From Melieria omissa (taxonomy: Eukaryota; Arthropoda; Insecta; Diptera; Ulidiidae), in NCBI GenBank assembly GCA_963971225.1, contig OZ020267.1, positions 90,075,648 to 90,139,647 of the forward strand: a stretch of DNA of 64,000 nucleotides, in the 5' to 3' direction. The notes under the pieces were generated by a model, which was not told the origin of the DNA, made no database searches, and saw only the letters and a list, made by a program, of their open reading frames with translations. Shown piece by piece: positions 1-9,205 of this stretch. The stretch's first letter is position 1; every line of letters begins with the position of its first letter. Both the position numbers and the translations under genes were made by a program.

Positions 1-408
1 CTGTTACGTATCACTGGATTGTGCAATTTGAAAATGAAACAACTTTAATTATTCCAACGCAGCCAATTCAAAACCAACAGTCACTTTATTATTCACAGGT
101 TTACACTTTACTGTTCGTACACTTAAGTATTTGCTTAATTACTCCGTGTGGCAATTTCACTTGTCAAAACCAGACTGACTCGCTGCGCCGCATCCGGCTG
201 CCTTTTATACCTGCCAGGCGTGGACTAAACACAGGAGTGGACTAAAAGTTTCCATCATTGCCAGGTTGGACTAAAAGTTATTATAGCGGCCGTCGTTGCC
301 AGATTGGACTAAAAGTTACCATCGCGGTCGTCGTTGCCAGATTGGATTATAGCACGGCACGTAGCGGCAGGGTTGCTTTGCACAGCGACAGACTTTCTTA
401 TCGTTACA
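1..408 (-). repeat. LTR of gypsy family D, cut by the window edge
   Basis: This segment matches the two LTRs of element D (23691-24141 and 29173-29620) almost throughout and ends with the same ..CGTTACA terminus at 408. About 26 bp of the other end lie outside the window. Read on the minus strand it has the family's U3 with three tandem copies of an about 37 bp unit (TTGCCAG(A/G)TTGGACTAAAAG on the plus strand, 240-345) and then the TATA-like box. Around 220-240 the sequence differs from the other copies by a small replacement. No internal retroelement sequence follows it, so it is a solo or rearranged LTR. Confidence 0.85.
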
Positions 409-420
409 ATATTGTATTAT

Positions 421-731
421 CGTCCAACCTGGCAATGATGGAAACTTTTAGTCCACTCCGGAATGTGCGGGAACGATCTGCGCGATGGCCTGAGAGGTAT
501 AAAAGGCAGCCGGATGCGGCGCAGCGAGTCAGTCTGGTTTTGACAAGTGAAGTTGCCACACGGAGTAATAAAGCAAATACTTAAGTGTACGAACAGTAAA
601 GTGTAAAATTGTGAATAATAAAGTGACTGTTGGTTTTTAATTGGCTGCGTTCGAATAAACAAAGTTGTTTCATTTTCAAATTACACAATCCAGAGATACG
701 TAACAGCCCACTAGAACTAGTATTCGTAACA
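421..731 (+). repeat. Truncated LTR of family D, opposite orientation
   Basis: Plus-strand copy of the same LTR, lacking roughly its first 130 bp and ending ..TATTCGTAACA at 731. It carries a clear TATA box (TATAAAA at 498-504) and AATAAA-type sequences downstream. Together with the LTR at 1-408 it makes a tail-to-tail inverted pair separated by only 12 bp. ATAT follows both LTR ends (409-412 and 732-735). Confidence 0.85.
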
Positions 732-744
732 ATATCATATTACG

Positions 745-870
745 AAAAAGTTCGCTGTCAGCGAAACTCACCGGACTGGTGGGTGAATCCGAAGTTGAAT
801 ATGCGGAGCGCGTCATAATCCGCAACTGTCAGCAGGAGGTTTACGATGAAGAAATAAAGTGCCTGACGAT
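745..870 (+). pseudogene. BEL/Pao pol fragment (linker before integrase)
   Basis: A short plus-strand reading frame (from about 779) encodes a segment starting SEVEYAERVIIRNCQQE. This resembles the stretch between RNase H and integrase of BEL/Pao polyproteins, with its acidic AE..IIR.CQ.E pattern. No flanking LTR or further BEL domains are adjacent, so it is an isolated relic squeezed between the LTR pair and the LOA-like element. The identification rests on a short pattern and the right boundary is approximate. Confidence 0.4.
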
Positions 871-947
871 AGGCAAGGTTGCCATGGTTAAGCGACGGCA
901 AGGTTTCTCTGGATATCCTGCAGAGGTTCTCCTCCGCCCAGGGTCGA

Positions 948-1553
948 TCAGCCAGGCCTGACCATCAGTTTGACGGTCGCAAGGGGGATGCTACATTGCG
1001 TAGTAGGTGCTGAAAGTAGAGTGCCTTTTCTGGCCAACTCGTCCGCCACGCAGTTGCCAGAGATGCCGCTATGCCCAGGGACCAAACTCAGGTGAACACT
1101 GGCATGCTCTGCTAGGTCATTCAGAGCGGCCCGGCACTTTGCTACCAGTTTGGAAGATGTATTCGTACCTTTCAACGATTTGAGTGCAGCCTGGCTATCC
1201 GAGAAAATACATATAGCCGAGAGAATGGTGGGTTGCGATCGCAACCGATCCACTGCCAGCAATATGGCCATGGTCTCCGCTTGGAAGACGCTACACTGGT
1301 CCGGGAGCCGAGCAGTAATGCTGGCCCCCAATTGGTCGCAGAAAACCCCACACCCGACTCTATTTTCAAGTTCTGTGAAGATTTCGACGACGTTTGGCAG
1401 TGAGCGACGATCCTCTGACCAGTCGCTCCTGCTGGGAATCCCTATAGTGAACTTATGCTCGAAGCTAGGGGGAAGGACTGTGTAGTCGATAAGTGTCGGG
1501 GTTGGAAGATCCAGCCCGAGGATTCTAGAGTGCCCAAGTCCGTCCGTGCCCAA
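948..1553 (-). pseudogene. RNase H domain of element A
   Basis: The minus-strand frame shows the RNase H core: an E-containing helix (FQAETMAILLAVDRL), the SDSQAALKSL strand and a VPGHSGISGN..ADELAR motif. The first catalytic strand has lost 12 bp: here it reads EIFTELENR, while the inverted copy at 3405-3650 reads EIFTDGSKLENR. The TDGS aspartate is therefore missing and the enzyme should be dead. The frame ends in a divergent tail after TVKLMVRPG. RNase H removes the RNA strand during retrotransposition in this clade. Confidence 0.85.
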
Positions 1554-1711
1554 CTGCGTATGGCATTGAACCGTACAGCGGCAATTTTGGCGGACTGCCT
1601 TACTAGTAGGGTCGAAGGGACCCGATTGAGTATTGTGAGAAGCGCCTTGGTAGGCGTGGAGCGGATGGCTCCTGTTATGAGAGTGGCAGCAAGTCTCCTG
1701 ACTCTGTCGAG

Positions 1712-2946
1712 CTAACCTCGGCTAGCCGCCGCAGGCCACCATACAACAGCGCCATAGAGCAGGATGGGCTCTACCACTGCCTCATAAAGCCACGTAACAA
1801 CGCGAGGCTGAAGCCCCCATCTTGCACCCACTGCCCGCTTACAACAGTAGATGGCCCTGGAGGCTTGTTTCGCCCTTTCAGCAATGTTTGCGCTCCAGGT
1901 TAGCCTGAGCCCCAGGTATTTCACCTCCTTACTCAATTTGAGCGGGGTTCCATTTAGGGCGGGAAGTCTGAAAGACGGGACCTTATATTTCCTTGTGAAA
2001 AAAACAAGATACGTCTTTTCCGGGTTGGCCGTGAGGCCGCAGGAGTTGCTCCATGAGGAGAGGATGCCCAGGAAGTGATTCATCCACTCGGAGAGCACAC
2101 TCGGAAATTTCCCAGCTATGGCCATTGCAACATCGTCGGCATAGGCAACGACCTTGCAGCCAACAGCCGATAGGTTGACAAGCAGTCTGTTCAGGGTTAG
2201 ATTCCACAGGAGTGGCGACAGAACGCCCCCCTGGGGGGTTCCCCTGGTGACTGACTTGCGAAGATGCGCCATCCCCAACGTGGAGTTAATGCAACGGCTG
2301 CTGAGAAGGGCGCCGATGAAGTTTACCAATTTACTATCGACGCCGAGATCCGATAGAGCCACCCCTAGGGCAAGAGGGCACACATTATTAAATGCGCCCT
2401 CTATGTCTATGAAAGACACCAGGGTGTACTCCTTGTACGTTAGCGACTTGTCTATGTAGTCGACTAGGGAGTGCAAAGTAGATTCAACCGACCTACCCCT
2501 TGTGTAGGCATGTTGCGACTCAGAGAGAAGAACTGGGTCTATAAGGCTCCTGATATGGACGTCGAGTATCCTCTCGAGGGTCTTCAGGAGAAACGATGTC
2601 AGGCTTATTGGCCTGAAGTCCTTTGCATTGACGTGCGAGGTCTTCCCGGCCTTGGGAATGAAGACGACATCCACCTCTCGCCATGGGAGGGGATGTAACC
2701 CCATTCCAAGCATGCTCTAAAGATCGCAACGAGCCACGGCACCGTCGATTCCGTGGTTTGCTGTAATTCAGCTGGAATGACGCCGTCCGGTCCCGGAGAT
2801 TTGTAAGGCTCGAAGGAGTTAATAGCCAACGTAACCCTGGTGTTATCAATGCGGACGTCCGTTAAGGACCATGAGTGTGATTCCTCCGGAATTACTGCTT
2901 CGGCAGAAAGGGGGGTGCTCCCCGGGAAGTGCGCGTCTACTAACAC
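1712..2946 (-). pseudogene. Reverse transcriptase domain of element A
   Basis: A 333-codon minus-strand frame (2713-1712), plus an upstream out-of-frame piece (2946-2605), cover the RT. Visible motifs are KSPGPDGVIPAELQ, KDFRPISLTSFLLKTLERI, QHAYTRGRSVESTLH, FIDIEGAFNN (first catalytic Asp), GTPQGGVLSPLLWNL and VAYADDVA (catalytic YADD). A frameshift near 2700 separates the fingers from the palm. The core motifs are intact, so decay is fairly recent compared with the endonuclease part. Related domains in this window are at 13400-14486 and 52115-54495. Confidence 0.9.
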
Positions 2947-3049
2947 TTCTAGGGTTTCCCCTCAGGACTCCGTCCAGTCACTGCTTGCCTTCTGAATGGT
3001 GGTGGGAATGGACGGGGAGCTGCTGAGAATCTTGCGGAGTCGACCGATG

Positions 3050-3370
3050 TCAGATACTGCCGCAGAAGGATTCCCACGATTCCCTCTTTGCCCGCCTGAC
3101 CTCGTGCTTAAAGGCTCTGAGGTCGGATCTGTACGCGTCCCAGGTGTTATCCCTCTTGGCCGCGTTAAAAAAGCGTCTGCATGCACGCCGTATTCTAGCG
3201 ATTTCGGCGTTCCACCAAGGTGGTTTTGTTTTGCCCCGGTATGTCCTAGGCTTACAAGCAGCAGACGAAGCACGACTAAGTGAATCAGTTAATGTGGCCA
3301 CCGCGGTCTCAATGTCTCCAGGACACAGGAGCCGCGGGAGAGATAAGGACAAACTAGAAGATATGGACAA
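3050..3370 (-). pseudogene. Endonuclease-RT linker of element A
   Basis: The minus-strand frame contains KPPWWNAEIARIRRACRRFF followed by a basic helix (RRAKRESWESFC). The same pattern, PWWNKDLNILRSKVRRLF then REAKRRSFRSFCESM, lies between endonuclease and RT in element B (13200-13380), which identifies this piece as the linker. Sequence upstream of 3370 on this strand is interrupted by the inverted RNase H copy. Confidence 0.8.
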
Positions 3371-3404
3371 ACGGAAAATCTCCCAATTTGTCCTACGCTT
3401 ATTG

Positions 3405-3650
3405 CGGAAGGGGGGTTCTGGCCACTCTAGAATCCTCGGGCCGGATCTTCCAACCCCGACACTTATCGACTACACAGTCCTTCCCCCTAGCTTCGAGCAT
3501 AAGTTCACTATAGGGATTCCCAGCAGGAGCGACTGGTCAGAGGATCGTCGCTCACTGCCAAACGTCGTCGAAATCTTCACAGACGGCTCTAAACTTGAAA
3601 ATAGAGTCGGGTGTGGGGTTTTCTGCGACCAATTGGGGGCCAGGCATCGT
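3405..3650 (+). repeat. Inverted copy of the RNase H start inside element A
   Basis: About 240 bp here are the reverse complement of 1310-1545 with few changes. Both encode LGHSRILG..LPTPTLIDYTVLPPSFEHK-type sequence, but this copy is on the plus strand, opposite to the host element. It keeps the catalytic FTDGSK segment that the native copy lost. It replaces the end of the endonuclease and the start of the linker. A gene-conversion, template-switch or fold-back event is the likely origin. Confidence 0.85.
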
Positions 3651-3653
3651 GGT

Positions 3654-4069
3654 GCGCGTTGGCGTCCGCCCCGATGATGAGCGGAATGCCTCGCTCGCTC
3701 GCTGCTGTAGTCACCTCCCTCATTGGCCCGTAAGGGGGTGTAAGCCCGTGGTCGTGTGCCATATAGCTGGATACGATCCAGTAGATCCAGAAGTGTATCT
3801 CAGCAGCTATGGCCACGCAGTACGTCGCAGTACCTAGGAAGAAGGGAGGCATTAATGGTGTCTCTAATGAGGGTGCAGGACCTAATTTTACCTGCGCCGT
3901 GGTGGGATACAGTCCTGTACCCGTTGAGGCTGAGCCCTCGAGCCCGATCTTCAACGATCCATGGCTCTTGCACTAGCACGACGTCCTCCTTGCGGGATGC
4001 CAATCGGAGGAGAAGGGCAGCCGAAGCCGCCTTGGAGTGGTGGAGATTAATTTGAAGTATCCCCACCAT
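3654..4069 (-). pseudogene. Endonuclease domain of element A
   Basis: The minus-strand frames give the start VGILQINLHHSKAASAALL, then VVLVQEPWI (catalytic Glu in QEPW), and in another frame IPLIIGADANAHHDAW, the GADANAH metal/substrate motif of APE-type retroelement endonucleases. At least one frameshift lies between (near 3800-3830), and the C-terminal SDH region is missing, replaced by the inverted RNase H copy. The enzyme nicks target DNA to prime reverse transcription. This copy is non-functional. Confidence 0.85.
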
Positions 4070-4230
4070 CCCCAGGGGCGTCGACTACTGTGACGTTGCC
4101 GTCCTCCTTCCCAGCGAATATATCGTCCAGGTCGGACAGCGAGATGTTCTCGTCTTCGGGATTGCAATCGGTCCTCACCTCAAGGCCTTCGAAAAAGTCA
4201 CCGATCATTTCCGAAGCGGAGACAACACTG

Positions 4231-5196
4231 TCAGCGCCGTCTTCGGAAGCGGTGTCCTGGACAGGGGGGCGCAGAAGACCCCGGTGTTACCCCTAGTAGG
4301 TTCTGCGGATCGGAAGGGGCCTGGTCACCTCGGTAAACACGCAGTGTGACCGAGTCAAAGCCGTAGCTGACAACTCCTCCGGTAAAGCCAAGTGGCTCGA
4401 GGGATTCCTTGTTAAGGATGATAATGACTTCCCTCAAAGAGCCACGCGGTTCGCTGACCTACGCAACCCTCCAGTTCTGGGTGGGGAGCCCCGGATTACC
4501 GGTCCGGAGGTAGTGCAGAATTGGTGCCAGGTGATGGCTCAGCCGGAACCCAGGTCTTGGAGCGCGGTCTGCTGGGGATCTCGTCCCGGGACACCGCGCG
4601 CAGGTTGGCTCCTGGCCAGACTTCTCCAGCTTGCTCACTGCCAACCGGAACAAGTCCGCAGAGCGCTGGTCGGAGCAAGCCATCAGCTTTACACGGCCTT
4701 GGTGCCAGCCTGCGTCCCTACACTTGGGAGGAGGACCCGGGTTCACTGTCAGAACCTCGTCATAGACAGACAGTAGGGCCAACCTGACTGTCCGCCATTT
4801 TTCCGCAGAGATGGCTCCGTCCGCGTTGCTAGCGTCAACGAGAGCCCACACCAAGCTACCCTTGGTGACTTCGTTGAAGGTCCGACCAGACGTCGGAGTC
4901 GGTGCCGCTAGCCTTGGCCTCTTGATGGCCTGAACCACTTGCGGAGGTTGCTGTTGCTCCAGCGACCTCTGTCGCTAGGAGGCAGATTGCAGGGAATGAG
5001 GCGAGGTATTCTTGGTGTGAATGTTCTTCCTCGCCCATTCCAAGGAGGCTTGATCCCTCTCCGAGAGTTCTCCCGGAGGGATCTTCTCTAGCCTGCGCAG
5101 GACCTTGTAGGCCGTCTTCCTAGTCCTGTAGCGCCTGAAGGGGGGGCGGCGCTGTGGGAGGCTACAGGGACAGGCTGAGCTGGGCTTTGAGGCCAT
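4231..5196 (-). pseudogene. ORF1 (nucleic-acid-binding protein) of element A
   Basis: Three minus-strand frames in series (5196-4975, 4938-4459, 4437-4231) correspond to ORF1. The N-terminal part is basic (RRPPFRRYRTRKTAYKVLRR). The middle has the pattern TFNEVTKGSLVWALVDASNA followed by a segment that aligns by eye with ORF1 of element B (DUF4780-type domain of insect retroelement proteins). Frameshifts near 4450 and 4950 break it. By analogy it would package the element RNA. Confidence 0.6.
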
Positions 5197-5380
5197 GCGA
5201 AGGGTTGGCAGCTGCCCTTATGGGGTCAGAGCCAGATCCAGTGCAAGTCAGGACTGAAACTCAACTGACGCCTACGCCACCAACTTAACGGCGACGGGCA
5301 TTGAACGTACCACGAGGCCTGCCAGGGTTTTAACGGGACGGAGGCAGCCGTTGCATTAGCCTGGAAGCCATTTCCACTGG

Positions 5381-6397
5381 GTGTCACTCCAGTGTACTCA
5401 GGTAACGGAATACCACGACCACCGGCCTAAAGCAAACATAGTCCAAATAGAGGTGAGAGAGGTCCGGAGAAAGCAGGGTCGTGACAACCGATACGTATAT
5501 AGGGGGGGAGGGTCAGGCAGGTCATTTAGCGTTACCCAGGATGCACCGCGAGGAGGCGACCCGCGTTACATCCCAGTCGTACAGTTGTGCTACCCGAAAT
5601 TCGGCGCTGATTATCTCGAGAGGATGACGATTGAGGCGTTTATTGAAGGTATTCATGACCCGGAGACACGACGCAGTGCATTGATGATGGGCAAGCCGAC
5701 ATTCCGTGAGACGGTGACAAGCGCATTGACGTATGAGGTGGCCTGGAGGGGAAGTTCATCTGCGGAGATGCCTGGAGTCCAATCTGGACGTGTCACGCAA
5801 AGCCAGACAGTGAGCTCGGAGGCACCAGCGGGGCTGCGGGCAGTGTCATCTGGAGACAGTTGCTGGCGATATGGCAAGCGAGGCCACATATCACGAGACT
5901 GCCATCTCCGAGAAAAGCGTTCCGGGCAACAGACGTCGCCAAAATGGGCCGACGCGCTGCCATACCATTCGTGCAAAACCGAGCGCAGGCATGATTCGCA
6001 AGACGAAAACAAGGAACAGATTGTGGATGTTCAGTCGGTGAGAGTTCTGCAAGAGGAAGATTGGCTTGCGGAAAGGCTACAGAAGGACCAGCGCGAGGAT
6101 ACGGATCTCGCGAAGATCATCAAAGGCAAAGCGCAGAGATTACGGCCGGACTGGCAGGAGATGGCTGGTGAGAGCCCGGTCGCGAAGGCTTACTGGGCAC
6201 AGTGGCAAAGCCTACGTCTAAAGGATGGCTGCCTGTACCGCGAGTGGGAGAGCAGGGATGGCAGAACCAGAAAATCCCTAGTAGTGGTCCCGAGAGGCCG
6301 AATCGACGACGTCATCGAGGAAAACCATAACGACTCCAGTGGAGGGCACCTAGGCATCGCAAAAACTATCGCCAAGATAAGAAGGCGGTTCTATTGA
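5381..6397 (+). CDS. Gag-integrase fusion frame of a deletion derivative
   Basis: One open frame of 338 codons. Recognisable Gag begins near 5570 (VQLCYPKFGADYLERM) and continues through ETRRSALMMGKPTFRETVTSA to a zinc knuckle, CWRYGKRGHISRDC, whose second Cys position has become Tyr. After about 40 residues it joins EQIVDVQSVRV..DWLAERLQKDQ and the integrase zinc finger start (GGHLGIAKTIAKIRRRFY). In element D these two parts are separated by about 2 kb of protease-RT-RNase H. The junction keeps the frame open. The first 60 or so codons show no homology. It stops (TGA) in the zinc finger where D reads RRFYWVGCQE. Confidence 0.7.
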   Translation: MSLQCTQVTEYHDHRPKANIVQIEVREVRRKQGRDNRYVYRGGGSGRSFSVTQDAPRGGDPRYIPVVQLCYPKFGADYLERMTIEAFIEGIHDPETRRSALMMGKPTFRETVTSALTYEVAWRGSSSAEMPGVQSGRVTQSQTVSSEAPAGLRAVSSGDSCWRYGKRGHISRDCHLREKRSGQQTSPKWADALPYHSCKTERRHDSQDENKEQIVDVQSVRVLQEEDWLAERLQKDQREDTDLAKIIKGKAQRLRPDWQEMAGESPVAKAYWAQWQSLRLKDGCLYREWESRDGRTRKSLVVVPRGRIDDVIEENHNDSSGGHLGIAKTIAKIRRRFY

Positions 6398-6907
6398 GTA
6401 GGATGTCAGGAGGCTGTCGCTGAGTGGATCAGAGGCTGTGATCGGTATTCGGCTGCGAAAGGGCCGAGGAGAAGATCGCGGAGCCGCACTCAACTAGTTG
6501 AAAACAGGTTAACAGCGAGCTATGGTCTACGAGCTAAACCAGAAGGGTTCCAAGAAGGCAATCTGGTAATGCTTTACAACCCGCAGCGGAGGAAAGGTTT
6601 GTCTCCAAAACATCAAACATTATGGGAAGGACCGTACAAAGTCGTGACGAAGATTAATGACGTGGCGTACAGAGTTCAACGCTGCAGCAACAGAAACGCG
6701 AGGTTGAAAGTAGTCCATTTGGAGCGCCTGGCGTCTTACTCCGGCGGAGCTTTGGCACTTGTTCGGGACGAACAAGTCTATGTGATGGGGCACAAAAGTC
6801 GTGACTTGGGGTCAAAGTTGATATCAAAATTACTCAATCAATTCTTAATCGATTTACACAATATGGATTTCAAACGAAAGGCCTTTTGCATACTTTTCGT
6901 TTTGTAA
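6398..6907 (+). pseudogene. Integrase remnants of the deletion derivative
   Basis: After the stop at 6395-6397 the frame continues as VGCQEAVAEWIRGCDR, the CxxC end of the integrase zinc finger with its first Cys present and the second changed. The catalytic core is deleted, and from about 6530 the C-terminal region resumes (GFQEGNLVMLYNPQRRKGL, then LWEGPYKVVTKINDVAYRVQ). The last part matches D at 24250-24390. No DDE residue is left. Confidence 0.8.
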
Positions 6908-6929
6908 CATTTGATATTGAAACGATTAG

Positions 6930-7265
6930 GCACTCTGTGCTGTGTATGAATGTTTTTCCAAGCATACTTTTAGGCATACACTTTGGAGTACGCCAAACTT
7001 GCTATAATTCGCTTGCTATAATATGGCGAAGATGGTTCGCGAAAGATGATGAGTTCTGCTAGAACAATCGAGATAGAGAGTACAACTGGAATGTGCAAGA
7101 AACTTCGGCGCGATAAGAAAACAAGTATTAAAGCAGCAGTGTGCAGCGCAAGGAGTCGAGTCTGTGCTGAGCAAGCAAAGGGGAAACATGCAATAGTAGT
7201 GTAAAGTAGAACAAGTGTAAATGTGTAAATAAAGTGATTGTTAGTTTCTGACTGCGTTTTCGCTC
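6930..7265 (+). repeat. LTR-like tail of the deletion derivative
   Basis: Non-coding sequence following the integrase C-terminus. Its end (GTGTAAATAAAGTGATTGTT and then CTGACTGCGTT, near 7217-7255) parallels the D-family LTR sequence at 611-650. The rest is too diverged to align by eye and no terminal TG..CA pair could be fixed. Confidence 0.45.
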
Positions 7266-7270
7266 TGCAT

Positions 7271-7490
7271 TATTTTAAAAGCTTAGGGCCGTTATCTCAA
7301 TTTACCGATAAAGTGACCTTTAGCTAAAGGTCACTTTACTATTTTCGCTTTCTCAACTGCCTGATAAATATAAATTAAATAAGTCTGATTTTTTGGCAAC
7401 TCTGGTCTACGATAGGCAGCACTTAGCGGCGCATTAGCTGGTTTTGAAAAAGTATAATTATTGTTTAAGGAAAAAAAGAAAAATGTTGTC
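7271..7490. other. Unassigned sequence
   Basis: No gene, terminal repeat or known element was recognised. A short palindromic motif, aaagtgacctttagctaaaggtcacttt, spans about 7310-7338 and could form a hairpin or be the centre of a small repeat. Confidence 0.3.
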
Positions 7491-7665
7491 TGGCAAAATC
7501 TTGCTGATGCTTTTACTGCCAAATAGGGCGTGTCCCGACGTTGGAAAGTGTTGAGGGACAAGTTCGACAGCTTGAAGCGCGAGTCCAAGCTAGAACTTGC
7601 AACGGAGAAGAGCGAGACGTATCGCACAGGTAGCGGCCCTGCAGCGATTGGACATGTCAGCAGTG
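7491..7665 (+). pseudogene. Myb/SANT-like DNA-binding domain fragment
   Basis: The plus-strand frame from 7491 reads WQNLADAFTAK, a stop, then GVSRRWKVLRDKFDSLKRE and ETYRTGSGPAA. The pattern W..L..F....R.WK.L..K...LKR....Y.TGSGP is that of the Myb/SANT-like (zeste-type/MADF-like) domains found in fly regulatory proteins and in the accessory protein of PIF/Harbinger transposons. There is one internal TAG and no start codon or downstream exon, so it is a relic. Whether it came from a host gene or a transposon cannot be told. Confidence 0.5.
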
Positions 7666-7914
7666 CAAAGCAGTGAAATAGTCCAATCGGGTGTTATATG
7701 TTTTATTTGCCGCATTTTGCGACTCCGTACCTTCAAAAGCGTCTTCCAGTGCATGAAAGTTAAACGTTGAGAAAACGGCCCTTAAAGTTCGCCACATAGC
7801 CATTAAAATCTTTTTTGCTTTCATGGTATTACGGCTTTGAATATTTTGCGTGACTCCACAAGTCTTCAATTGTATTTGTGTGTTGGTTATATTTGTATAT
7901 GAGGGTCCTGATGA
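7666..7914. other. Unassigned sequence
   Basis: Short AT-rich stretch between the Myb/SANT-like fragment and the LOA-like copy. I see no coding motif or terminal repeat. Confidence 0.3.
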
Positions 7915-8043
7915 CGGTCCATAGCAGGTAAAAGCTGGGGCTGTACACCAGCCATACTGAGATGGATCTACACGACGATCGTTAGTAAAACCAGACAGCT
8001 GACCACCATCAGGGCTCTCAGCAAGCTCCAAAGGCTGGCATGT

Positions 8044-8736
8044 GTGTGCATAACAGGGGCTATGAGAACGTGTCCGACAGCATCCATGGAGGTTCTTCCT
8101 GAAATTACACCTCTTCACTTACATATACAAACCCAGGCGAAGAGGGCTATCCTACGGATGACTGACGTAAATATCGGGGCCGAGGGTTTCCTGAGTCGTA
8201 AGAAGATTGATATTCTTACGAACCAGTATCCCGAGATTGCAATACCGAGAGACACAATTACTCCGAAGCTCTGTTTCACCAAGAGATTTAAAACAGAACT
8301 TAGTAATAAAATAAGCTGGGTAGGTATATCAGAGATATATCTGATAGAACAGTACATGATTTCCTGGTACACAGATGGCTCTCTAACGGAGGAGGGTACA
8401 GGAATCGGGGTGTATGGACCGGGGATTAGATACTCGGAACCTACAGGAAAGCACACCACCATTCAGGCGGAAATATACGTCATTGAAAGGTGCGCTCACT
8501 TCAATCTGGTGAGGAAATACCGAAACCGAAGGATCGCGATCCTATCAGACAGCCAAGCGGCAATCAAGGCATTAGGATTCTACCAGGTATCCTCGAAACT
8601 GGTGTCGGAATGCCTTGAGAAGCTGAATGAGCTTGGCCGGGTCGCGCCGGTATTTATGGGAATGAGCAGGCCGACAATCTTGCAAGAAGGGGGGCGTCTA
8701 CCCCTTTCGTCGGCCCAGAACCCTTCTGCGGTTTAG
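8044..8736 (+). pseudogene. RT C-terminus and RNase H of the truncated LOA-like copy
   Basis: 230 codons. The first part (GAMRTCPTASMEVLPEI) is the RT thumb/connection shared with B (21150-21414). RNase H follows with ISWYTDGSLTEEGTG (first Asp), IQAEIYVIERCAHFN (Glu) and IAILSDSQAAIKALG (second Asp). A deletion after NELGR removes the WVPGHAG..NEAADELAR strand that holds the last catalytic residues, and shifts the frame, so the enzyme is inactive. Confidence 0.85.
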
Positions 8737-8842
8737 GCAAAGGAGCACTATCCATCGGGAATCAATACTGGAAAAATCAACCAGGCCTTGAACATTCCAA
8801 GATGGTTTCGGATCTTATAACAAGAAAAGGTTCGAGGAATGT

Positions 8843-9130
8843 ATGAGTTTCTCAAAGAATAATCTAAGGATTATCACAGGTATATTGACAGGGCATTGTA
8901 GATTGAACTATCATCGAACCAAACTATGTGTCAAGGTGAACGAATTCTGTGGGTTCAGTATGCAGGATAATGAAACTGCAATACACATACTAGGCGCATG
9001 CCCTGCACTAATGCACAAACGGAAAAAGCACCTGGGTGACTTTATTATACCAGGATCGGACTGGGTTTCCAAAGGCTTAGGAAATATACTAAGATTCCTC
9101 TTGGATACTGGACTCACGGACGAACTGTGA
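8843..9130 (+). pseudogene. C-terminal zinc-motif region of the truncated LOA-like copy
   Basis: 95 codons after the RNase H. Starts SFSKNNLRIITGILTGHCRL and contains the family's terminal Cys/His motif, degraded here (CGFSMQDNETAIHILGACP, first Cys of the pair changed relative to CRFCSQENETAMHILGECP in B at about 34410). Ends TGLTDEL, the same C-terminus as B. Confidence 0.8.
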
Positions 9131-9205
9131 AGGCCATGAAGGGGGCACAATAGATCTTTTAAGTCGCAGTGCACATTCCCCGGCAATAATAATAAAATAA
9201 TAAAT

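Larger units (their letters stand above)
871..5350 (-). mobile_element. Degenerate LOA-like non-LTR retrotransposon A
   Basis: Going down the minus strand the order is ORF1 (5196-4231), apurinic-like endonuclease (4069-3654), linker (3370-3050), reverse transcriptase (2946-1712) and RNase H (1553-948). This is the layout of I-superfamily elements. The RT motif TPQGGVLSPLLWN and the presence of RNase H point to the LOA clade. All reading frames are broken by frameshifts, and a plus-strand copy of the RNase H start is embedded at 3405-3650. The 3' end is truncated near 871 and the 5' end near 5350 is approximate. Confidence 0.8.
5385..7270 (+). mobile_element. Internally deleted gypsy element related to D
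   Basis: Plus-strand relative of element D that keeps only Gag C-terminal sequence, the integrase zinc finger and the integrase C-terminal region, plus an LTR-like tail. Protease, RT, RNase H and the integrase core are gone. The left end abuts element A and no 5' LTR is visible. The tail at 6930-7265 shares only a short R/U5-like stretch with the D LTR (GTGTAAATAAAGTGATTGTT, near 7217), so this belongs to a separate subfamily. Confidence 0.75.
7915..9205 (+). mobile_element. 5'-truncated LOA-like copy (same family as B)
   Basis: From about 7917 (CCATAGCAGGTAAAAG) this copy follows the 3' part of element B: the end of RT (compare 14641-14703 and 21068-21414), RNase H and the C-terminal zinc motif. 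It ends with the shared 3' UTR GAAGGGGGCACAATAGATC and an (AATAAT)n tail near 9190-9205. It lacks about 30 bp near 7985 and about 60 bp near 8650. Element B is disrupted at 14709 and 21419, and this copy is uninterrupted at both points, so it serves as an empty-site reference. Confidence 0.9.

Noticed and set aside
3144..3677. A 177-codon plus-strand frame across the middle of element A
   Set aside because: It is a chimera of antisense linker sequence and the inverted RNase H copy, not a gene.
7310..7338. Hairpin aaagtgacctttagctaaaggtcacttt as a regulatory element
   Set aside because: A single perfect palindrome without context. No family or function can be argued.
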